Part shown: one piece after another, positions 18,018 to 28,688 of the stretch | Layout of the letters: the number at the start of each line of letters is the position of its first letter | Position numbering within the stretch: the first letter of the stretch is position 1 | Assembly (NCBI RefSeq): GCF_017377875.1 | Contig: NZ_CP070975.1 | Location: forward strand, 2,542,001-2,606,000 | Origin: Alcaligenes sp. SORT26 | Lineage (GTDB): Bacteria > Pseudomonadota > Gammaproteobacteria > Burkholderiales > Burkholderiaceae_B | DNA: 64,000 nt | Direction of reading: 5' to 3' | Program-made: the position numbers and the translations under genes | Notes under the pieces: generated by a model | What the model was told of the DNA's origin: nothing | Seen by the model: the letters and a program-made list of their open reading frames with translations, nothing else | Database searches by the model: none

Positions 18018-18050
18018 TACCATCTCGCAAGAATCTTGTTGCAGGTGGTA
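18018..18050 (+). other. Leader hairpin covering the nosR ribosome binding site
   Basis: TACCATCT (18018-18025) can pair with AGGTGGTA (18043-18050), and the loop holds a smaller CAAG-AAT-CTTG repeat (18028-18038). The right arm contains the AGGTGG that serves as SD for nosR, whose ATG starts at 18055. When folded the site would be hidden. Pairing is seen; a regulatory role is inference. Confidence 0.45.
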
Positions 18051-18054
18051 AGAA

Positions 18055-20316
18055 ATGACGTCCCTCAATCGCTTGGCCCGGCATGTGCAGTTGCGTACTC
18101 TCTGGCTCCTGCTGTTTGTACTCGCGGCCTGTTTAAGCAGCACTTCAGCACACTCTACTTCTCGCATTGCCCACTTCCTCCCGGACATTGCCCTCAACGA
18201 GGTTTACCCCACCGCCACGCATACCAGCGAGCCCTCAGGCACGCTACCCGTTGCCAAGGTCTTCAAGGACCAGGAGCAACTGGGGTACGTGTATGTCACT
18301 ACAGACATCGTCAACACACGCGGTTATTCCAGCTTTCCCATCGACACTCTGGTAGCCATGAGCATGGATGGCAGCATCCTGGCTGCCAAGCTGCTGGAAC
18401 ACCATGAACCTATCGTGTTGATTGGTATTCCAGAGTCCCGCGTCGATGCCTTCATCCAAGGCTATGTCGGCCAGAACTACGTCAAGAACCGGCCTAAACC
18501 CGGTGCCCCTCCTCCCGTCGACATCATCAGTGGTGCCACTGTGACCTTGATGGTGGTGGGCGACAGCATCATGCGCTCCTCCCAGTTGGTAGCGCGGCAA
18601 GAGGGTATAGGCCAAGCGGCCGCCCCGGCTACGGCACAAGCAGCGGTCAAGCGCAGCATAGATACCAGCAATCACACTATTTCCAGTTGGGACGAGCTGA
18701 TCCAAAGCGGTGCCATCCAACGCCTGCATGTCAGCGTGGCCGATATCAACCAGGCCTTTGTGGATAGTGGTCGCACAGAAGCCGCTGCCCATCCTCAGGA
18801 AGGCGCCCCAGAAGATACCTTTATTGATCTGTACGCGGCCCTGGTCAGCGTACCCAGTATCGGACAAAGCCTGCTGGGCGAGTCCGACTACAACTATCTG
18901 CAGCAAGAGTTGAAACCCGGTCAGCAAGCCATGCTGATTGTCGGCAATGGCCTGTATTCCTTCAAAGGTTCGGGCTATGTACGCGGCGGGATTTTCGACC
19001 GCATTGAAGTCATCCAGGATCTGGACAGCTTTCACTTCACTGATCTGGACCATCAGCGTTTGCCCGGCGTCAAAGCAGCCAATGCGCCCGACTTCAAAGA
19101 AGCGGCCCTGTTCAAGATCCCCGCTACTGCCACCTTTGATCCCGTCCAACCCTGGCGGCTGCAACTACTGGTACAGCGCGTCCTGAGTGTCAAAGACAAA
19201 GCCTTTGTCACGCTGAACCTGAACTACCAATTGCCCGAGGCCTATTTGACTGCGCCTCCTGCTGCAACGCCCGCCCCCGCTGCTGAACTTGCAGAGCCAG
19301 ACGACCTAGAAACCGCCAGTGCTCCCCTGTACAAGCAAATCTGGGCTGGCAAGAAAGTACAAATTGCCGTGCTGCTGGTGTCTTTGCTGACCTTGGGCGG
19401 AGTCTTCTTCTTCCAGGACACACTGACCAAGCACGAAGTGTTCTACCGACGCTTCCGTATCGGCTTTCTGCTGTTCTCCCTGGTCTGGATTGGCTGGTAT
19501 GCCTCGGCTCAACTTTCAGTCGTCAACGTACTCACCTTCTCCCACGCCCTGCGTACCGACTTCCGTTGGGAATACTTCCTGATGGACCCCTTGGTGTTCA
19601 TCCTGTGGATCGCCACCGCCATCTCTCTGATTTTCTGGAATCGTGGCGCTTTCTGTGGCTGGCTCTGTCCCTTTGGGGCCTTGCAGGAACTGGCCAACAA
19701 GCTGGCACGCTTCCTGCGTATTCCTCAGATCAAGGTCGCCTACAGCGCGCATAAACGGCTGGTTGCCATCAAGTACGTCCTCTTCATTTTGCTTTTTGGC
19801 TTCGCTCTGTACGACATGGCTGTGGCTGAAAAGATGGCTGAAGTGGAGCCCTTCAAGACCGCCATCATCCTGAAATTCATTCGCGACTGGCCGTTCACGA
19901 TTTTCGCTGTGCTGCTCCTGATTGCGAGCCTGTTTATCGAACGTTTTTACTGCCGCTATCTCTGTGCCCTGGGTGCCGCCCTGGCCATCCCCGCCCGCCT
20001 GCGCATTTTTGACTGGCTGCGTCGCTACCCCATGTGCGGCGACCCCTGTCAGCGCTGTGCCACCGACTGTCCCGTACAGGCCATTGAGCCCGAAGGGCCA
20101 ATCAACCCTAACGAATGTATCCAGTGCCTGAACTGCCAGATGCTGTATCACCACGAGAAAAAATGCCCGCACCTGATTCAAAAGATCGCCAAACGCAAAC
20201 GCGGTAAAGCGGCCCCGGTCGCCGTTGCCAGCACGCTGCAAGACGATGCTGCTCCACGCCCTACCGTGCGTCCACGCAGCCTTGATAGTTCCGATTCCAC
20301 GCCAGCCACGCCGTGA
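18055..20316 (+). CDS. nosR: NosR, membrane flavin/iron-sulfur protein for N2O reduction
   Basis: NosR is thought to supply electrons to nitrous oxide reductase and to support its expression. The 753-residue protein has a signal/TM segment, then a periplasmic FMN-binding domain with the flavinylation motif DIISGATVT (T162 receives FMN by phosphoester bond, the job of NosX/ApbE). After a central linker, about five transmembrane helices lie between residues ~435 and 640; the cytoplasmic loops carry [12 protein letters not shown] and FYCRYLC cysteine motifs. The C-terminus holds two [4Fe-4S] motifs ([13 protein letters not shown], and CIQCLNCQ...CP). It is the first gene of a full nos operon; nosZ follows after 61 bases. 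Confidence 0.96.
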   Translation: MTSLNRLARHVQLRTLWLLLFVLAACLSSTSAHSTSRIAHFLPDIALNEVYPTATHTSEPSGTLPVAKVFKDQEQLGYVYVTTDIVNTRGYSSFPIDTLVAMSMDGSILAAKLLEHHEPIVLIGIPESRVDAFIQGYVGQNYVKNRPKPGAPPPVDIISGATVTLMVVGDSIMRSSQLVARQEGIGQAAAPATAQAAVKRSIDTSNHTISSWDELIQSGAIQRLHVSVADINQAFVDSGRTEAAAHPQEGAPEDTFIDLYAALVSVPSIGQSLLGESDYNYLQQELKPGQQAMLIVGNGLYSFKGSGYVRGGIFDRIEVIQDLDSFHFTDLDHQRLPGVKAANAPDFKEAALFKIPATATFDPVQPWRLQLLVQRVLSVKDKAFVTLNLNYQLPEAYLTAPPAATPAPAAELAEPDDLETASAPLYKQIWAGKKVQIAVLLVSLLTLGGVFFFQDTLTKHEVFYRRFRIGFLLFSLVWIGWYASAQLSVVNVLTFSHALRTDFRWEYFLMDPLVFILWIATAISLIFWNRGAFCGWLCPFGALQELANKLARFLRIPQIKVAYSAHKRLVAIKYVLFILLFGFALYDMAVAEKMAEVEPFKTAIILKFIRDWPFTIFAVLLLIASLFIERFYCRYLCALGAALAIPARLRIFDWLRRYPMCGDPCQRCATDCPVQAIEPEGPINPNECIQCLNCQMLYHHEKKCPHLIQKIAKRKRGKAAPVAVASTLQDDAAPRPTVRPRSLDSSDSTPATP

Positions 20317-20377
20317 GACGGCTGGGCGCACACCCAGCGCCAGTCGGCCACGTCATCACAAAAAGGAAGATCACACC

Positions 20378-22282
20378 ATGTCCGAGAACAAGCAGGATAA
20401 ACAGGGTTTGAGCCGCCGTGCCTTTCTAGGTACCGCCGCCTTATCCGGCGCTGCGGTGGTCAGCGCCACCCACATTGGCAACGCCTTGGCGGATACCAAA
20501 AAAGCACCGGACGGGCTCAACGCCCACATCGAGCCGGGCGAACTGGATCAGTACTACGCCTTTAACTCCGGCGGTCAGTCCGGCGAAATCCGCATCATGG
20601 GCTTGCCGTCCATGCGCGAGCTGATGCGTATTCCTATTTTCAATATTTGTAGTGCCACAGGCTGGGGGATTACCAACGAAAGCCGCCAGATCATGCGTGC
20701 CAACCTGACGCCTGAAACCCTGGCTTTTGCTGACTCCCTGGGCGGTATTTTGCCCAACGGAGATGCTCACCACCCTCATATGTCCTTTACCGACGGGACC
20801 TACGACGGCCGCTTCATCTACATCAATGACAAAGCCAATAACCGCGTGGCACGAGTGCGCTGCGATGTCATGAAGTGCGACAAGATCATTGAAATCCCTA
20901 ATGCCGACGGTATTCACGGCCTGCGCCCCCAACGCTACCCACGCACCGGCTATGTGTTCTGCAACGGCGAGCACATTGTCCCCTTGCCCAATAACGGCAC
21001 GATCTTTGGCAACCCAAAAGAAAACTACTTTTCCGTCTTTACGGCCATTGATGGCGACACCATGGAAATCGCCTGGCAGGTGATCGTAGACGGTAACCTG
21101 GACAATTGCGACGCCGACTACCAGGGCAAGTACGCGTTCTCCACCTGCTACAACTCCGAAAAGGGCCTGGATGTCGGCGAGATGAGCGCCAACGAGCAGG
21201 ACTGGGCCGTGGTGTTCAACCTGAAGGCGATTGAAGACGGCGTCAAGAAAGGCGACTTCAAGGAAATGCAGGGCGTCAAAGTGCTGGATGGCCGCAAGGG
21301 CTCGCGCTACACCCGCTACATTCCCGTGCCTAACTCCCCACACGGTTGTAACGCCTGCCCCGACGGCATTCACGTGGTCTTTAACGGCAAGCTCTCGCCC
21401 ACCGTCACCATGATCGATGTACGCCGCCTGGATGACTTGTTTGCCGACAAGATCAAACCGCGCGATTGCGTAGTGGCTGAACCTCAACTGGGCCTGGGCC
21501 CACTGCACACCGCCTATGACGGTCGCGGCAATGCCTACACCACCCTGTTTATCGACAGCCAGATCGTGAAGTGGAATATGGCCAAAGCCATTGAGGCTTA
21601 CCAGGGCAAAGACGTAGACCCCATCATCCAGAAGCTGGATGTGCACTACCAGCCTGGCCACAACCACACCACCATGGGCGAGACCAAAGAGGCCGATGGC
21701 AAATGGCTGGTGTCGCTGAACAAGTTCTCCAAAGACCGTTTCCTGAACGTAGGCCCGCTCAAGCCAGAGAACGATCAGTTGATCGACATCTCGGGCGACG
21801 TCATGAAACTGGTTCACGACGGCCCAAGCTTTGCCGAACCCCACGACATGCTGCTAGTTGCAGCCGACAAGGTACGACCCAAGCGTGTGTGGACCCGTGA
21901 TGACCCCTGGTGGGACAAGGCACGGAAGATGGCCGAGAAAGACGGCGTCACCCTGGAAGGGGCTTCCAAAGTCATCCGCGACGGTAACAAGGTGCGGGTC
22001 TACATGACAGCCGTTGCCCCTGTGTTCTCGGTGCCCAGCTTCGAGGTCAATCAGGGTGACGAGGTCACTGTCGTGGTCACCAATATGGAGATGATCGAAG
22101 ACTTGACCCACGGCTTCACCCTGTCCGGCTACGGCGTGGCAATGGAAATTGGCCCACAGCAGACCAGCTCGGTGACTTTCACAGCCTCGCGTCCCGGTGT
22201 GCATTGGTACTACTGCCAGTGGTTCTGCCACGCCTTGCACATGGAAATGTCCGGCCAGATGAACGTGAAACCCAAAGCCTGA
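20378..22282 (+). CDS. nosZ: Nitrous-oxide reductase (clade I, Tat-exported)
   Basis: NosZ reduces N2O to N2 in the periplasm with a CuA and a CuZ centre. The 634-residue protein begins with a Tat signal ([14 protein letters not shown] at 13-14), the mark of clade I. CuZ histidine motifs are seen at [35 protein letters not shown] and FAEPHD. The CuA site is [12 protein letters not shown] with C613, C617, H621 and M624. Start ATG 20378 has AGGAAG at 20364-20369; the open frame upstream is only read-through from the nosR end. nosD follows after 7 bases. Identification is certain. Confidence 0.98.
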   Translation: MSENKQDKQGLSRRAFLGTAALSGAAVVSATHIGNALADTKKAPDGLNAHIEPGELDQYYAFNSGGQSGEIRIMGLPSMRELMRIPIFNICSATGWGITNESRQIMRANLTPETLAFADSLGGILPNGDAHHPHMSFTDGTYDGRFIYINDKANNRVARVRCDVMKCDKIIEIPNADGIHGLRPQRYPRTGYVFCNGEHIVPLPNNGTIFGNPKENYFSVFTAIDGDTMEIAWQVIVDGNLDNCDADYQGKYAFSTCYNSEKGLDVGEMSANEQDWAVVFNLKAIEDGVKKGDFKEMQGVKVLDGRKGSRYTRYIPVPNSPHGCNACPDGIHVVFNGKLSPTVTMIDVRRLDDLFADKIKPRDCVVAEPQLGLGPLHTAYDGRGNAYTTLFIDSQIVKWNMAKAIEAYQGKDVDPIIQKLDVHYQPGHNHTTMGETKEADGKWLVSLNKFSKDRFLNVGPLKPENDQLIDISGDVMKLVHDGPSFAEPHDMLLVAADKVRPKRVWTRDDPWWDKARKMAEKDGVTLEGASKVIRDGNKVRVYMTAVAPVFSVPSFEVNQGDEVTVVVTNMEMIEDLTHGFTLSGYGVAMEIGPQQTSSVTFTASRPGVHWYYCQWFCHALHMEMSGQMNVKPKA

Positions 22283-22289
22283 CGGTGAC

Positions 22290-23624
22290 ATGAAGCCTTT
22301 CCGCCTACTCCCCACCCGTGCACGATGCGCCAGCCCAGCCCTTGGGCTGGCCCTGAAGCGGCTCACGGCCCTGGCCCTTGCGGCCAGTGGCCTGACAGCT
22401 CAGGCCGCCATGATCCAGGTGCCCGCCGACAGCGCGCTGCAAGCCATGATTGATGCGGCCCAGCCTGGCGACACCCTGGTTCTGGCGCCTGGCCGCTATC
22501 AGGGCAACATCATCGTGAACAAGCCTTTAACCCTTCAAGGCCCCAGTGACCGACAGGCCGTACTGGTCGGTGAACGCGAAGGCCGCACGGTTTGGGTGCA
22601 GGCGGAAAATGTGCAAATACGCCATATCACGGTCAGCAACTCTGGCTTGAGCTTGCCGGATATGGATGCGGGCATCTTCCTGGATAAACCAGCCCATAAC
22701 GCCCTGATTGAAGAAAACGACATCCTCGACAATCTAGTGGGGGTATACGTCTGGGGGCCAAATAACGCGCTGGTGCAAAACAACACCATTGTGGGCAATA
22801 AAGAGCTGCGTCTGAATGAACGCGGCAATGGCGTCACCTTGTGGAACTCCCCAGGTTCACGCATTTTGCACAACGATATTTCCTGGGGACGCGACGGCAT
22901 TTTTTCTAATACCAGCCGCGACAATGTCTTCAGCCACAACCGCTTTACCCAACTGCGCTACGCGGTGCACTACATGTACACCAACAATAGCGAGGTCAGC
23001 AGCAATATTTCCATAGGCAATGACATTGCCTATGCCCTGATGTTTTCGCAGTTCCTGACGGTACGCGAAAACATTAGCATCAACAGCACGCATCAAGGCT
23101 TGATGCTCAATGCAGCCCAGCAATCCACCATTACCGACAATATTGTCGACGGTGCAGAAAAAGGCGTCTTTCTCTATAACGCCAACTTCAATCAGATCCG
23201 CAACAACCTGATTCAGAACACCCAGATCGGCGTGCATTACACCGCCGGTTCCGAGGGTAACGAGATCACGGACAACGCCTTCATACAGAACCAGAATCAG
23301 GTGAAGTATGTAGGAACACGGTATCTGGAATGGTCCAGCAAAGGTCGGGGCAATTACTGGAGCGATCACAGTGCTTTTGACCTGAATGGCGATGGCATCG
23401 GTGACACCGCTTATCGCCCCAATGGCCTGATTGAACAACTGGTCTGGCGTGCCCCCTCTGCTCGCGTACTGTTGAACAGCCCCGCCGTTTCCATCGTGCG
23501 CTGGGCACAAACCCAATTCCCTGCCATTTTGCCCGGCGGAATCATCGACAGCGCACCGCTCATGCGTGCGCCGGTCAATCCCGTCTGGGAGCGCTACAAG
23601 GCCACTCATGACCCCATCCGATAA
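22290..23624 (+). CDS. nosD: NosD, periplasmic copper-site maturation protein
   Basis: NosD works with the NosFY ABC transporter to provide sulfur and assemble the CuZ [4Cu:2S] centre of NosZ. The 444-residue product starts with a signal peptide (LTALALAASGLTAQA, cut near residue 38). The body is a right-handed beta-helix built of repeated parallel-helix turns such as NTIVGN, NDISWGRDGI, NISIGNDIAY, NIVDGAEKGV and NLIQNTQIGV (residues ~100-330), a carbohydrate-binding/sugar-hydrolase-like fold. The stop overlaps the nosF start by 17 bases. Confidence 0.95.
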   Translation: MKPFRLLPTRARCASPALGLALKRLTALALAASGLTAQAAMIQVPADSALQAMIDAAQPGDTLVLAPGRYQGNIIVNKPLTLQGPSDRQAVLVGEREGRTVWVQAENVQIRHITVSNSGLSLPDMDAGIFLDKPAHNALIEENDILDNLVGVYVWGPNNALVQNNTIVGNKELRLNERGNGVTLWNSPGSRILHNDISWGRDGIFSNTSRDNVFSHNRFTQLRYAVHYMYTNNSEVSSNISIGNDIAYALMFSQFLTVRENISINSTHQGLMLNAAQQSTITDNIVDGAEKGVFLYNANFNQIRNNLIQNTQIGVHYTAGSEGNEITDNAFIQNQNQVKYVGTRYLEWSSKGRGNYWSDHSAFDLNGDGIGDTAYRPNGLIEQLVWRAPSARVLLNSPAVSIVRWAQTQFPAILPGGIIDSAPLMRAPVNPVWERYKATHDPIR

Positions 23625-24525
23625 ACACCGGGCCACAGCCCCTGTCGCGCTGTCCAACGTCAGCAAGCTCTATGGTCAGCAGCGCGCCGCCAACGCGGTG
23701 AACTTTGAGCTTTACCCCGGCCAGTGCACCGTGCTGGCTGGCCACAATGGCGCGGGCAAAAGCACAGTCATCAAACTGATTCTGGGCCTGATCCGTGCTG
23801 ATGAAGGCAAGGTCACCCTGCTGGACCATGATGCCAGCTCCTCCCAGGCTGCCCGACTGCGCGCCCATATCGGCTACTTGCCCGAAACCGTCGCACTGCA
23901 CCCTGCCCTGACCGGGACCGAAACATTGGCCTTTTACGCCCGACTGAAAGGCTTGCCTACCAGCGATAACCAGGCTTTGCTGGCACGGGTTGGCATTGCC
24001 CAAGCAGCTCACAAACGCGTCGGCACCTATTCCAAGGGCATGCGCCAACGGCTGGCACTGGCCCAAACCTTGCTGGGCAAACCCCGTGTGCTCTTGCTGG
24101 ATGAACCGACAACCGGTCTGGACCCTGCCTCACGGCTGCTGTTCTACGACATCGTGCAAGAACTGCGCGATGCCGGAGCCACCATCCTGCTCAGCACTCA
24201 CGCTCTGGCGGAGATGGAGCGTCTGGCAGACCGCATCATCGTGATGCAACAGGGACGCAAAATTGCCGATGGCACCCTGTCCGAACTGCGCCAGCACGCT
24301 GGCTTGCCAGTACGTATCCGCCTGACCGTGGAACAAATGCCCGACTCTGTGCCGCAACACTGGAAGGTCATAGCCGCAAACCGCCTGGAGCGTCACTGTA
24401 CCGAAGCCGAAAAACTTCAGGTCCTGCGCGATGCCCATGCCATCCCCGGTCTCTGCGATCTGGAGCTGGAGTCTCCCGGTCTGGACGAGCTTTATGCGCA
24501 CTTTTTGAAGCGCGAGGACTACTAA
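23608..24525 (+). CDS. nosF: NosF, ABC transporter ATPase for NosZ maturation
   Basis: Cytoplasmic ATPase that pairs with NosY to drive export of a sulfur species for NosD/NosZ. The 305-residue protein shows Walker A GHNGAGKST (K51), the signature YSKGMRQRLALAQ, Walker B VLLLDEPTTGLDP and the switch histidine in LLSTHAL. ATG 23608 overlaps nosD by 17 bases; an earlier in-frame codon inside nosD would add 14 residues with no family match. nosY begins 3 bases after the stop. Confidence 0.96.
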   Translation: MTPSDKHRATAPVALSNVSKLYGQQRAANAVNFELYPGQCTVLAGHNGAGKSTVIKLILGLIRADEGKVTLLDHDASSSQAARLRAHIGYLPETVALHPALTGTETLAFYARLKGLPTSDNQALLARVGIAQAAHKRVGTYSKGMRQRLALAQTLLGKPRVLLLDEPTTGLDPASRLLFYDIVQELRDAGATILLSTHALAEMERLADRIIVMQQGRKIADGTLSELRQHAGLPVRIRLTVEQMPDSVPQHWKVIAANRLERHCTEAEKLQVLRDAHAIPGLCDLELESPGLDELYAHFLKREDY

Positions 24526-24528
24526 GCC

Positions 24529-25359
24529 ATGAACCCTGTCCTGATCATCATCCAAAAGGAAGTGCGCGACGGATTGCGCAACCGCTGGGTACTGGCTGTG
24601 ACCCTGCTGCTGGCGGCTCTGGCTTTATCGCTGGGTTTCCTGGGCAGCGCCCCCACCGGCAGCGTCAAAGTAGATCCTTTGACAGTCACCGTTGTCAGCC
24701 TGTCCAGCCTGTCTATTTTCCTGATTCCGCTGATCGCCATGCTGCTGTCCTACGACGCCATTGTGGGCGAGATCGAACGCGGCACCATGTCTTTGCTACT
24801 TAGCTACCCCGTCCATCGCTGGCAGGTTCTGGTGGGCAAATTCCTGGGCCATGCCTTGATCCTGAGTCTATCTACCGTCGTAGGGTATGGCCTGGCAGGA
24901 ATCACCTTGCAGATGGCACATGGCGGCTTGGACTTCAGCGTCTGGACACCATTTCTAGCCATGATGGGTGCCAGCATCCTGCTCGGTGCCAGCTTCCTGT
25001 CCATGGGCTATTTCATCAGCACCCTGGTCAGAGAACGAGCCACCGCAGCAGGCTTGGCTATCGGCATCTGGCTGTTTTTTGTTGTGATCTACGACATGGC
25101 TTTGCTGGGCATTCTGGTTGCCGATCAAGGCGCCATGATCACCGCTTCCTGGCTGAACATCATTTTGCTTTTCAACCCTACCGACGTGTACCGCCTGCTG
25201 AATCTAACCGGCTATGAGAATGTCGCCATGTTCGCCGGTATGGCCGGTTTAAGCGAGCAAGCCCGTTTGCCCGCCAGTCTATTGATGGGAGTTTTGCTGC
25301 TATGGATCGCCGTGCCCTTTGGTCTGGCAAGCCTGGTATTCAAAAAGAAGGCTTTATGA
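24529..25359 (+). CDS. nosY: NosY, ABC-2 type permease for NosZ maturation
   Basis: Membrane partner of NosF. The 276-residue protein starts with the cytoplasmic helix typical of ABC-2 permeases (IIIQKEVRDGLRNRWVL) and has about six hydrophobic segments: residues ~20-36, 48-70, 102-125, 140-165, 173-195 and 248-270. The loop SYDAIVGEIERGTMSLLLSYPVHR between the second and third helix is a family hallmark. The stop TGA overlaps the nosL start as ATGA. Confidence 0.95.
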   Translation: MNPVLIIIQKEVRDGLRNRWVLAVTLLLAALALSLGFLGSAPTGSVKVDPLTVTVVSLSSLSIFLIPLIAMLLSYDAIVGEIERGTMSLLLSYPVHRWQVLVGKFLGHALILSLSTVVGYGLAGITLQMAHGGLDFSVWTPFLAMMGASILLGASFLSMGYFISTLVRERATAAGLAIGIWLFFVVIYDMALLGILVADQGAMITASWLNIILLFNPTDVYRLLNLTGYENVAMFAGMAGLSEQARLPASLLMGVLLLWIAVPFGLASLVFKKKAL

Positions 25360-25871
25360 AAAAACTGCGCAGCTTTTTATTGCTCTGCCTGGGCCTGATA
25401 CTGGCCGCCTGCGGACAGCCCGAGCAAGTACAAGCACCACCTCCACCCGTCGTGCAGATTCCCCAGACGGCCGTAGGCCATTACTGCGGCATGTACCTGT
25501 TTGAGCATCAAGGCCCCAAAGGACAAATTCTCTTGCGCGAACGCGAGGCACCGCTATGGTTCACCACCATCCGCGAGGTCTTTGCCTACACCTTGCTACC
25601 TGAAGAATCCAAAGCCATTGCCGCCACCTATGTGCAAGACATGGCCCAGCGCGACCAGGACGGCCAGTTTCCCGAACAGGCATGGATACCGGCACAAGAT
25701 GCCTGGTATCTGATCTACAGCCGCTATACCGGCGGCATGGGAACCATCGACGCTCTGCCCTTCAGCCAGGAGCAGGCTGCCCAAGACTTCCAGCAGCAAC
25801 ATGGCGGCCAACTGGTTCGCTTTGCCGACATGCCGGAGAACTACATCTTTGGTGCGGTCGCGCTGCCTTGA
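25356..25871 (+). CDS. nosL: NosL, outer membrane copper lipoprotein
   Basis: NosL is a copper chaperone that delivers Cu(I) to NosZ. The 171-residue protein has a lipoprotein signal with lipobox LAAC (C19). The copper-ligand motif CGMYLFEHQGPKGQ near residue 48 matches the CGM sequence of the family. The C-terminal half (AWYLIYSRYTGGMGTIDALPF, split here by prose as the segment near residue 115) is typical of NosL folds. ATG 25356 overlaps the nosY stop by 4 bases. Confidence 0.93.
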   Translation: MKKLRSFLLLCLGLILAACGQPEQVQAPPPPVVQIPQTAVGHYCGMYLFEHQGPKGQILLREREAPLWFTTIREVFAYTLLPEESKAIAATYVQDMAQRDQDGQFPEQAWIPAQDAWYLIYSRYTGGMGTIDALPFSQEQAAQDFQQQHGGQLVRFADMPENYIFGAVALP

Positions 25872-25903
25872 AACGCTTAATTTCCTGATTCCAGGTACTT
25901 GTC

Positions 25904-26914
25904 ATGACTTCTACCCCCGTTTCCCGTCGTCGTTTTATCGGTATCGTGGCCGCCACCAGCGCCCTGACTTGCCTGCCATGGGCGGCAAAAGCGATGCAAG
26001 CGCCCGCCACCCTGCTCAGTTCCTGGCAGGGAGTGGCCTTGGGTGCCGATGCACAATTGCATATCCATCACCCCGACCCTGTTTTTGCGCAGACGCTGAT
26101 CGACAATGCCTTGTCCGAAGTGCGCCGCCTGGAGCGGATATTCAGCCTGTACCAGGAAGACAGCGCCTTAAGACGCCTGAACCGCGACGGTTATCTGAAA
26201 CAGGCCCCCGGAGACTTGACCCGCCTGTTGCTGGAATCGCAGCGCCTGAGCGACTTAACTCACGGCGCGTTTGACCCGACTGTGCAGGTGTTATGGGACT
26301 TGTATAGTCAGGCAGCACAACGTAGTAATAGCTCTTCCCGGCTTCCTACCGCAGTCGAGCTAAACCAGGTCCTGCGGCAAGTGAATCACAAGGCCATCCA
26401 GATTCAGGATGACACCATTCGTCTGAAGCGGCCCGGCATGGCGCTGACCCTGAACGGCATTGCGCAGGGCTACATTACCGATTGCATCACAGAACAATTG
26501 AAGCAGGCTGGCCTGGAGCATGCCCTGGTCGATATGGGTGAAATACGCAGCCTGGGCATGGCGCCGGGCGACCGCCCCTGGCGCGTCGGCTTGGCTGGCG
26601 ATCAGGTGGACCGTACCAGCTTGCTGGATCTGGATGTACACAACCAGGCTGTCAGCACCTCCTCAGGCTCAGGAACAGCACTTAGCCGTGATGGCTCGGT
26701 CACGCATCTGTTCAACCCTGCCAATGGCCAAGCCCGTCCCTTGTATCGCAGCGTCTCCGTCGTAGCAGGCAATGCCACGATTGCCGATGCCTTGTCCACG
26801 GCTTTTTCCTGGATGTCACCCCAGGAGATTGCGCAGGTCTTGGCGACTGATCCCAGTCTGCGGGCTTGGGTCTTGCCCTACAAGAGCGAACACTTGGTAC
26901 CCATCCACTCGTAA
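25904..26914 (+). CDS. nosX: NosX, FAD:protein FMN transferase (ApbE family)
   Basis: Periplasmic flavin transferase that attaches FMN to the threonine of the SGAT motif of NosR. The 336-residue product begins with a Tat signal (SRRRFIGIVAATSAL, twin arginine at 8-10). ApbE family blocks follow: LERIFSLYQEDSALRRLN, THGAFDPTV, LTLNGIAQGYITDC, HALVDMGEIRSLG and TSSGSG...HLFNPANGQARP, which bind FAD and Mg2+. It ends the nos operon, 32 bases after nosL. The SGAT motif in NosR (T162) supports its role here. Confidence 0.93.
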   Translation: MTSTPVSRRRFIGIVAATSALTCLPWAAKAMQAPATLLSSWQGVALGADAQLHIHHPDPVFAQTLIDNALSEVRRLERIFSLYQEDSALRRLNRDGYLKQAPGDLTRLLLESQRLSDLTHGAFDPTVQVLWDLYSQAAQRSNSSSRLPTAVELNQVLRQVNHKAIQIQDDTIRLKRPGMALTLNGIAQGYITDCITEQLKQAGLEHALVDMGEIRSLGMAPGDRPWRVGLAGDQVDRTSLLDLDVHNQAVSTSSGSGTALSRDGSVTHLFNPANGQARPLYRSVSVVAGNATIADALSTAFSWMSPQEIAQVLATDPSLRAWVLPYKSEHLVPIHS

Positions 26915-27003
26915 ACACCCAGGCAAACCCGCTAGCGCGCAAACGCTCAAGTCTGACAAAGGCTCGTACAATGGCGGTTTCGTCCACTGCTGACTGATGC
27001 CCT

Positions 27004-28569
27004 ATGCCAACGAGCCCCAAAAACCTTCCCTCTGCCGCTCCCTTACCCGGTCTGCCAGAATGGACGGGCTTTTGTGAGGCCGCCCTACAGGCTGATCAGT
27101 ACGCCCTGGAGCTGCATTGTCTGAAGGCGGCAGGACTACAAGTCGACTTAAGCGGACAACGCCATTCCCCCGAACTACAAAAAGCGGGTGAACAACTATT
27201 AGTTGCGCGTAACTTTGATGCGGCCCGCAAATCGCTCTTGAGCGGCGGCATTGTCAACAACACGGAACACCGTGCCGCCTGGCATAGCGCCTTACGCGCA
27301 CCCGCTCCCATGGCCGACGTCGCCAAAGAACGCGAGCGCATGAATGAATTCGTGCGCGTAGCCGACTCCGAGCGCCGCTGGCGCAACATCATTCATATTG
27401 GTATCGGTGGCAGCGACTGGGGAGTTCGCCTGTCTTTGGCTGCTTTTGGGTATCGCCATAGCTGGCGCAATGTGCGCTTTCTGGCCAATATCGACGGCCA
27501 CGCCCTGGATCACGCCCTGTCGGGCATGGACCCCCATGACACACTGGTCGTGATCGCCTCCAAATCCTTCACCACCACCGAAACGCTGAAAAACGGCCAA
27601 CGAGCCCTGGAATGGCTGCAAGCTGCGGGTGTCGCCAACCCTTACGAACAAATCGTGGCCGTCACCGCCCGCCCCGACACCGCATCGAATTGGGGTGTAC
27701 CGCAAAAACAAATCTTCCAGTTCTGGGATTGGGTCGGCGGCCGTTTTTCGCTATGGTCTGCCGTCAGCCTGACCACAGCCTTAGCCGTCAGCAGCGATGT
27801 CGTCGCGGGCATGCTATCGGGCGCTGCCGCCATGGACCAGCACTTTCAGGAAGCCCCCATCGCCTCCAACGTGCCCGTCCAGATGGCCTTGTCTGGCGTG
27901 GTCAACCGCAGTGTGCTGGGCTATGGCTCCTTGAACATCTCACCCTACGACTTCCGCCTGGGCAATCTGGTGCCCTACATCCAGCAACTGGATATGGAGT
28001 CTTTGGGTAAATCCGTCACCACTAGCGGCGAACCAGTGGGAGTCGCCACCGGCGCAGCCGTCTGGGGACTGGCTGGCACAGACGCGCAACACACCTTCTA
28101 CCAATGGTTGCACCAGGGCAGTGATGGCGCTCCTGTGGACTTCATCGTGTGCCAGCAGGCAGACCACCAACAGCCAGAACACCACAATCTGCTGCTGGCC
28201 AACTGCTTGGCGCAGCGCGAAGCCCTGATGCGCGGCAAGACCTACGAACAGGCGCTGGCCGAATGCCAAAGCCAGGGCGACCAAGCCGCCGAGCTGGCCC
28301 ACCACCGAGTGCACTCAGGCGGACGTCCAAACACCTTAATCGTGTTGCCGCGCCTGAATCCTTTCTCATTGGGTGCCCTGCTGGCCTTGTACGAGCACAA
28401 GATTTTTGTGCAGGCCTTGATCTGGGGGATCAACCCCTTTGACCAATGGGGTGTGGAATACGGCAAGGTTCTGGCAAATGGGATTTTGCAGGAACTTGCA
28501 GGGGAGAAGGACGCCTCTGCCGAGCATGATGTTTCTACGCGGCATTGGATAGACGCTTTCAAGCGCTAA
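27004..28569 (+). CDS. pgi: Glucose-6-phosphate isomerase
   Basis: Interconverts glucose-6-phosphate and fructose-6-phosphate in the cytoplasm. The 521-residue protein carries the family blocks IGIGGSDWGVRLS, VIASKSFTTTETL (sugar-phosphate site), GGRFSLWSAVSLTTA and, near the end, IWGINPFDQWGVEYGK with the catalytic lysine. It is somewhat shorter than E. coli Pgi (549), within the family range. It is monocistronic on the + strand, 89 bases after nosX, and precedes the vapBC-type pair. It also supplies hexose phosphates for the sugar-nucleotide pathways of the polysaccharide locus beyond, a link that is only contextual. Confidence 0.96.
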   Translation: MPTSPKNLPSAAPLPGLPEWTGFCEAALQADQYALELHCLKAAGLQVDLSGQRHSPELQKAGEQLLVARNFDAARKSLLSGGIVNNTEHRAAWHSALRAPAPMADVAKERERMNEFVRVADSERRWRNIIHIGIGGSDWGVRLSLAAFGYRHSWRNVRFLANIDGHALDHALSGMDPHDTLVVIASKSFTTTETLKNGQRALEWLQAAGVANPYEQIVAVTARPDTASNWGVPQKQIFQFWDWVGGRFSLWSAVSLTTALAVSSDVVAGMLSGAAAMDQHFQEAPIASNVPVQMALSGVVNRSVLGYGSLNISPYDFRLGNLVPYIQQLDMESLGKSVTTSGEPVGVATGAAVWGLAGTDAQHTFYQWLHQGSDGAPVDFIVCQQADHQQPEHHNLLLANCLAQREALMRGKTYEQALAECQSQGDQAAELAHHRVHSGGRPNTLIVLPRLNPFSLGALLALYEHKIFVQALIWGINPFDQWGVEYGKVLANGILQELAGEKDASAEHDVSTRHWIDAFKR

Positions 28570-28628
28570 GTTCGCCTGTTTAGCTACGCACCCTAATTTC
28601 CATATATATCAGAAACTTAAGGTGCCAC

Positions 28629-28670
28629 TTTACCGCCTATTTCTTGAGTGTATACTATCCGTATATACAC
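28629..28670 (+). promoter_or_regulatory. vapBC promoter with overlapping palindromic operator
   Basis: TTTACC (28629-28634) and TATACT (28651-28656), 16 bases apart, form a sigma-70-like promoter. The perfect 7-bp inverted repeat GTGTATA (28648-28654) and TATACAC (28664-28670), nine-base spacer, covers the -10 element, the usual layout for autorepression by a VapB-VapC complex. A nested TATAC...GTATA repeat lies in the same place. Confidence 0.65.
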
Positions 28671-28688
28671 GAAGTTATGGAGGTAGCT

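Noticed and set aside
20441-21844. 467-codon open frame antisense to nosZ
   Set aside because: Shadow of nosZ; nosZ carries all copper ligands and the Tat signal.
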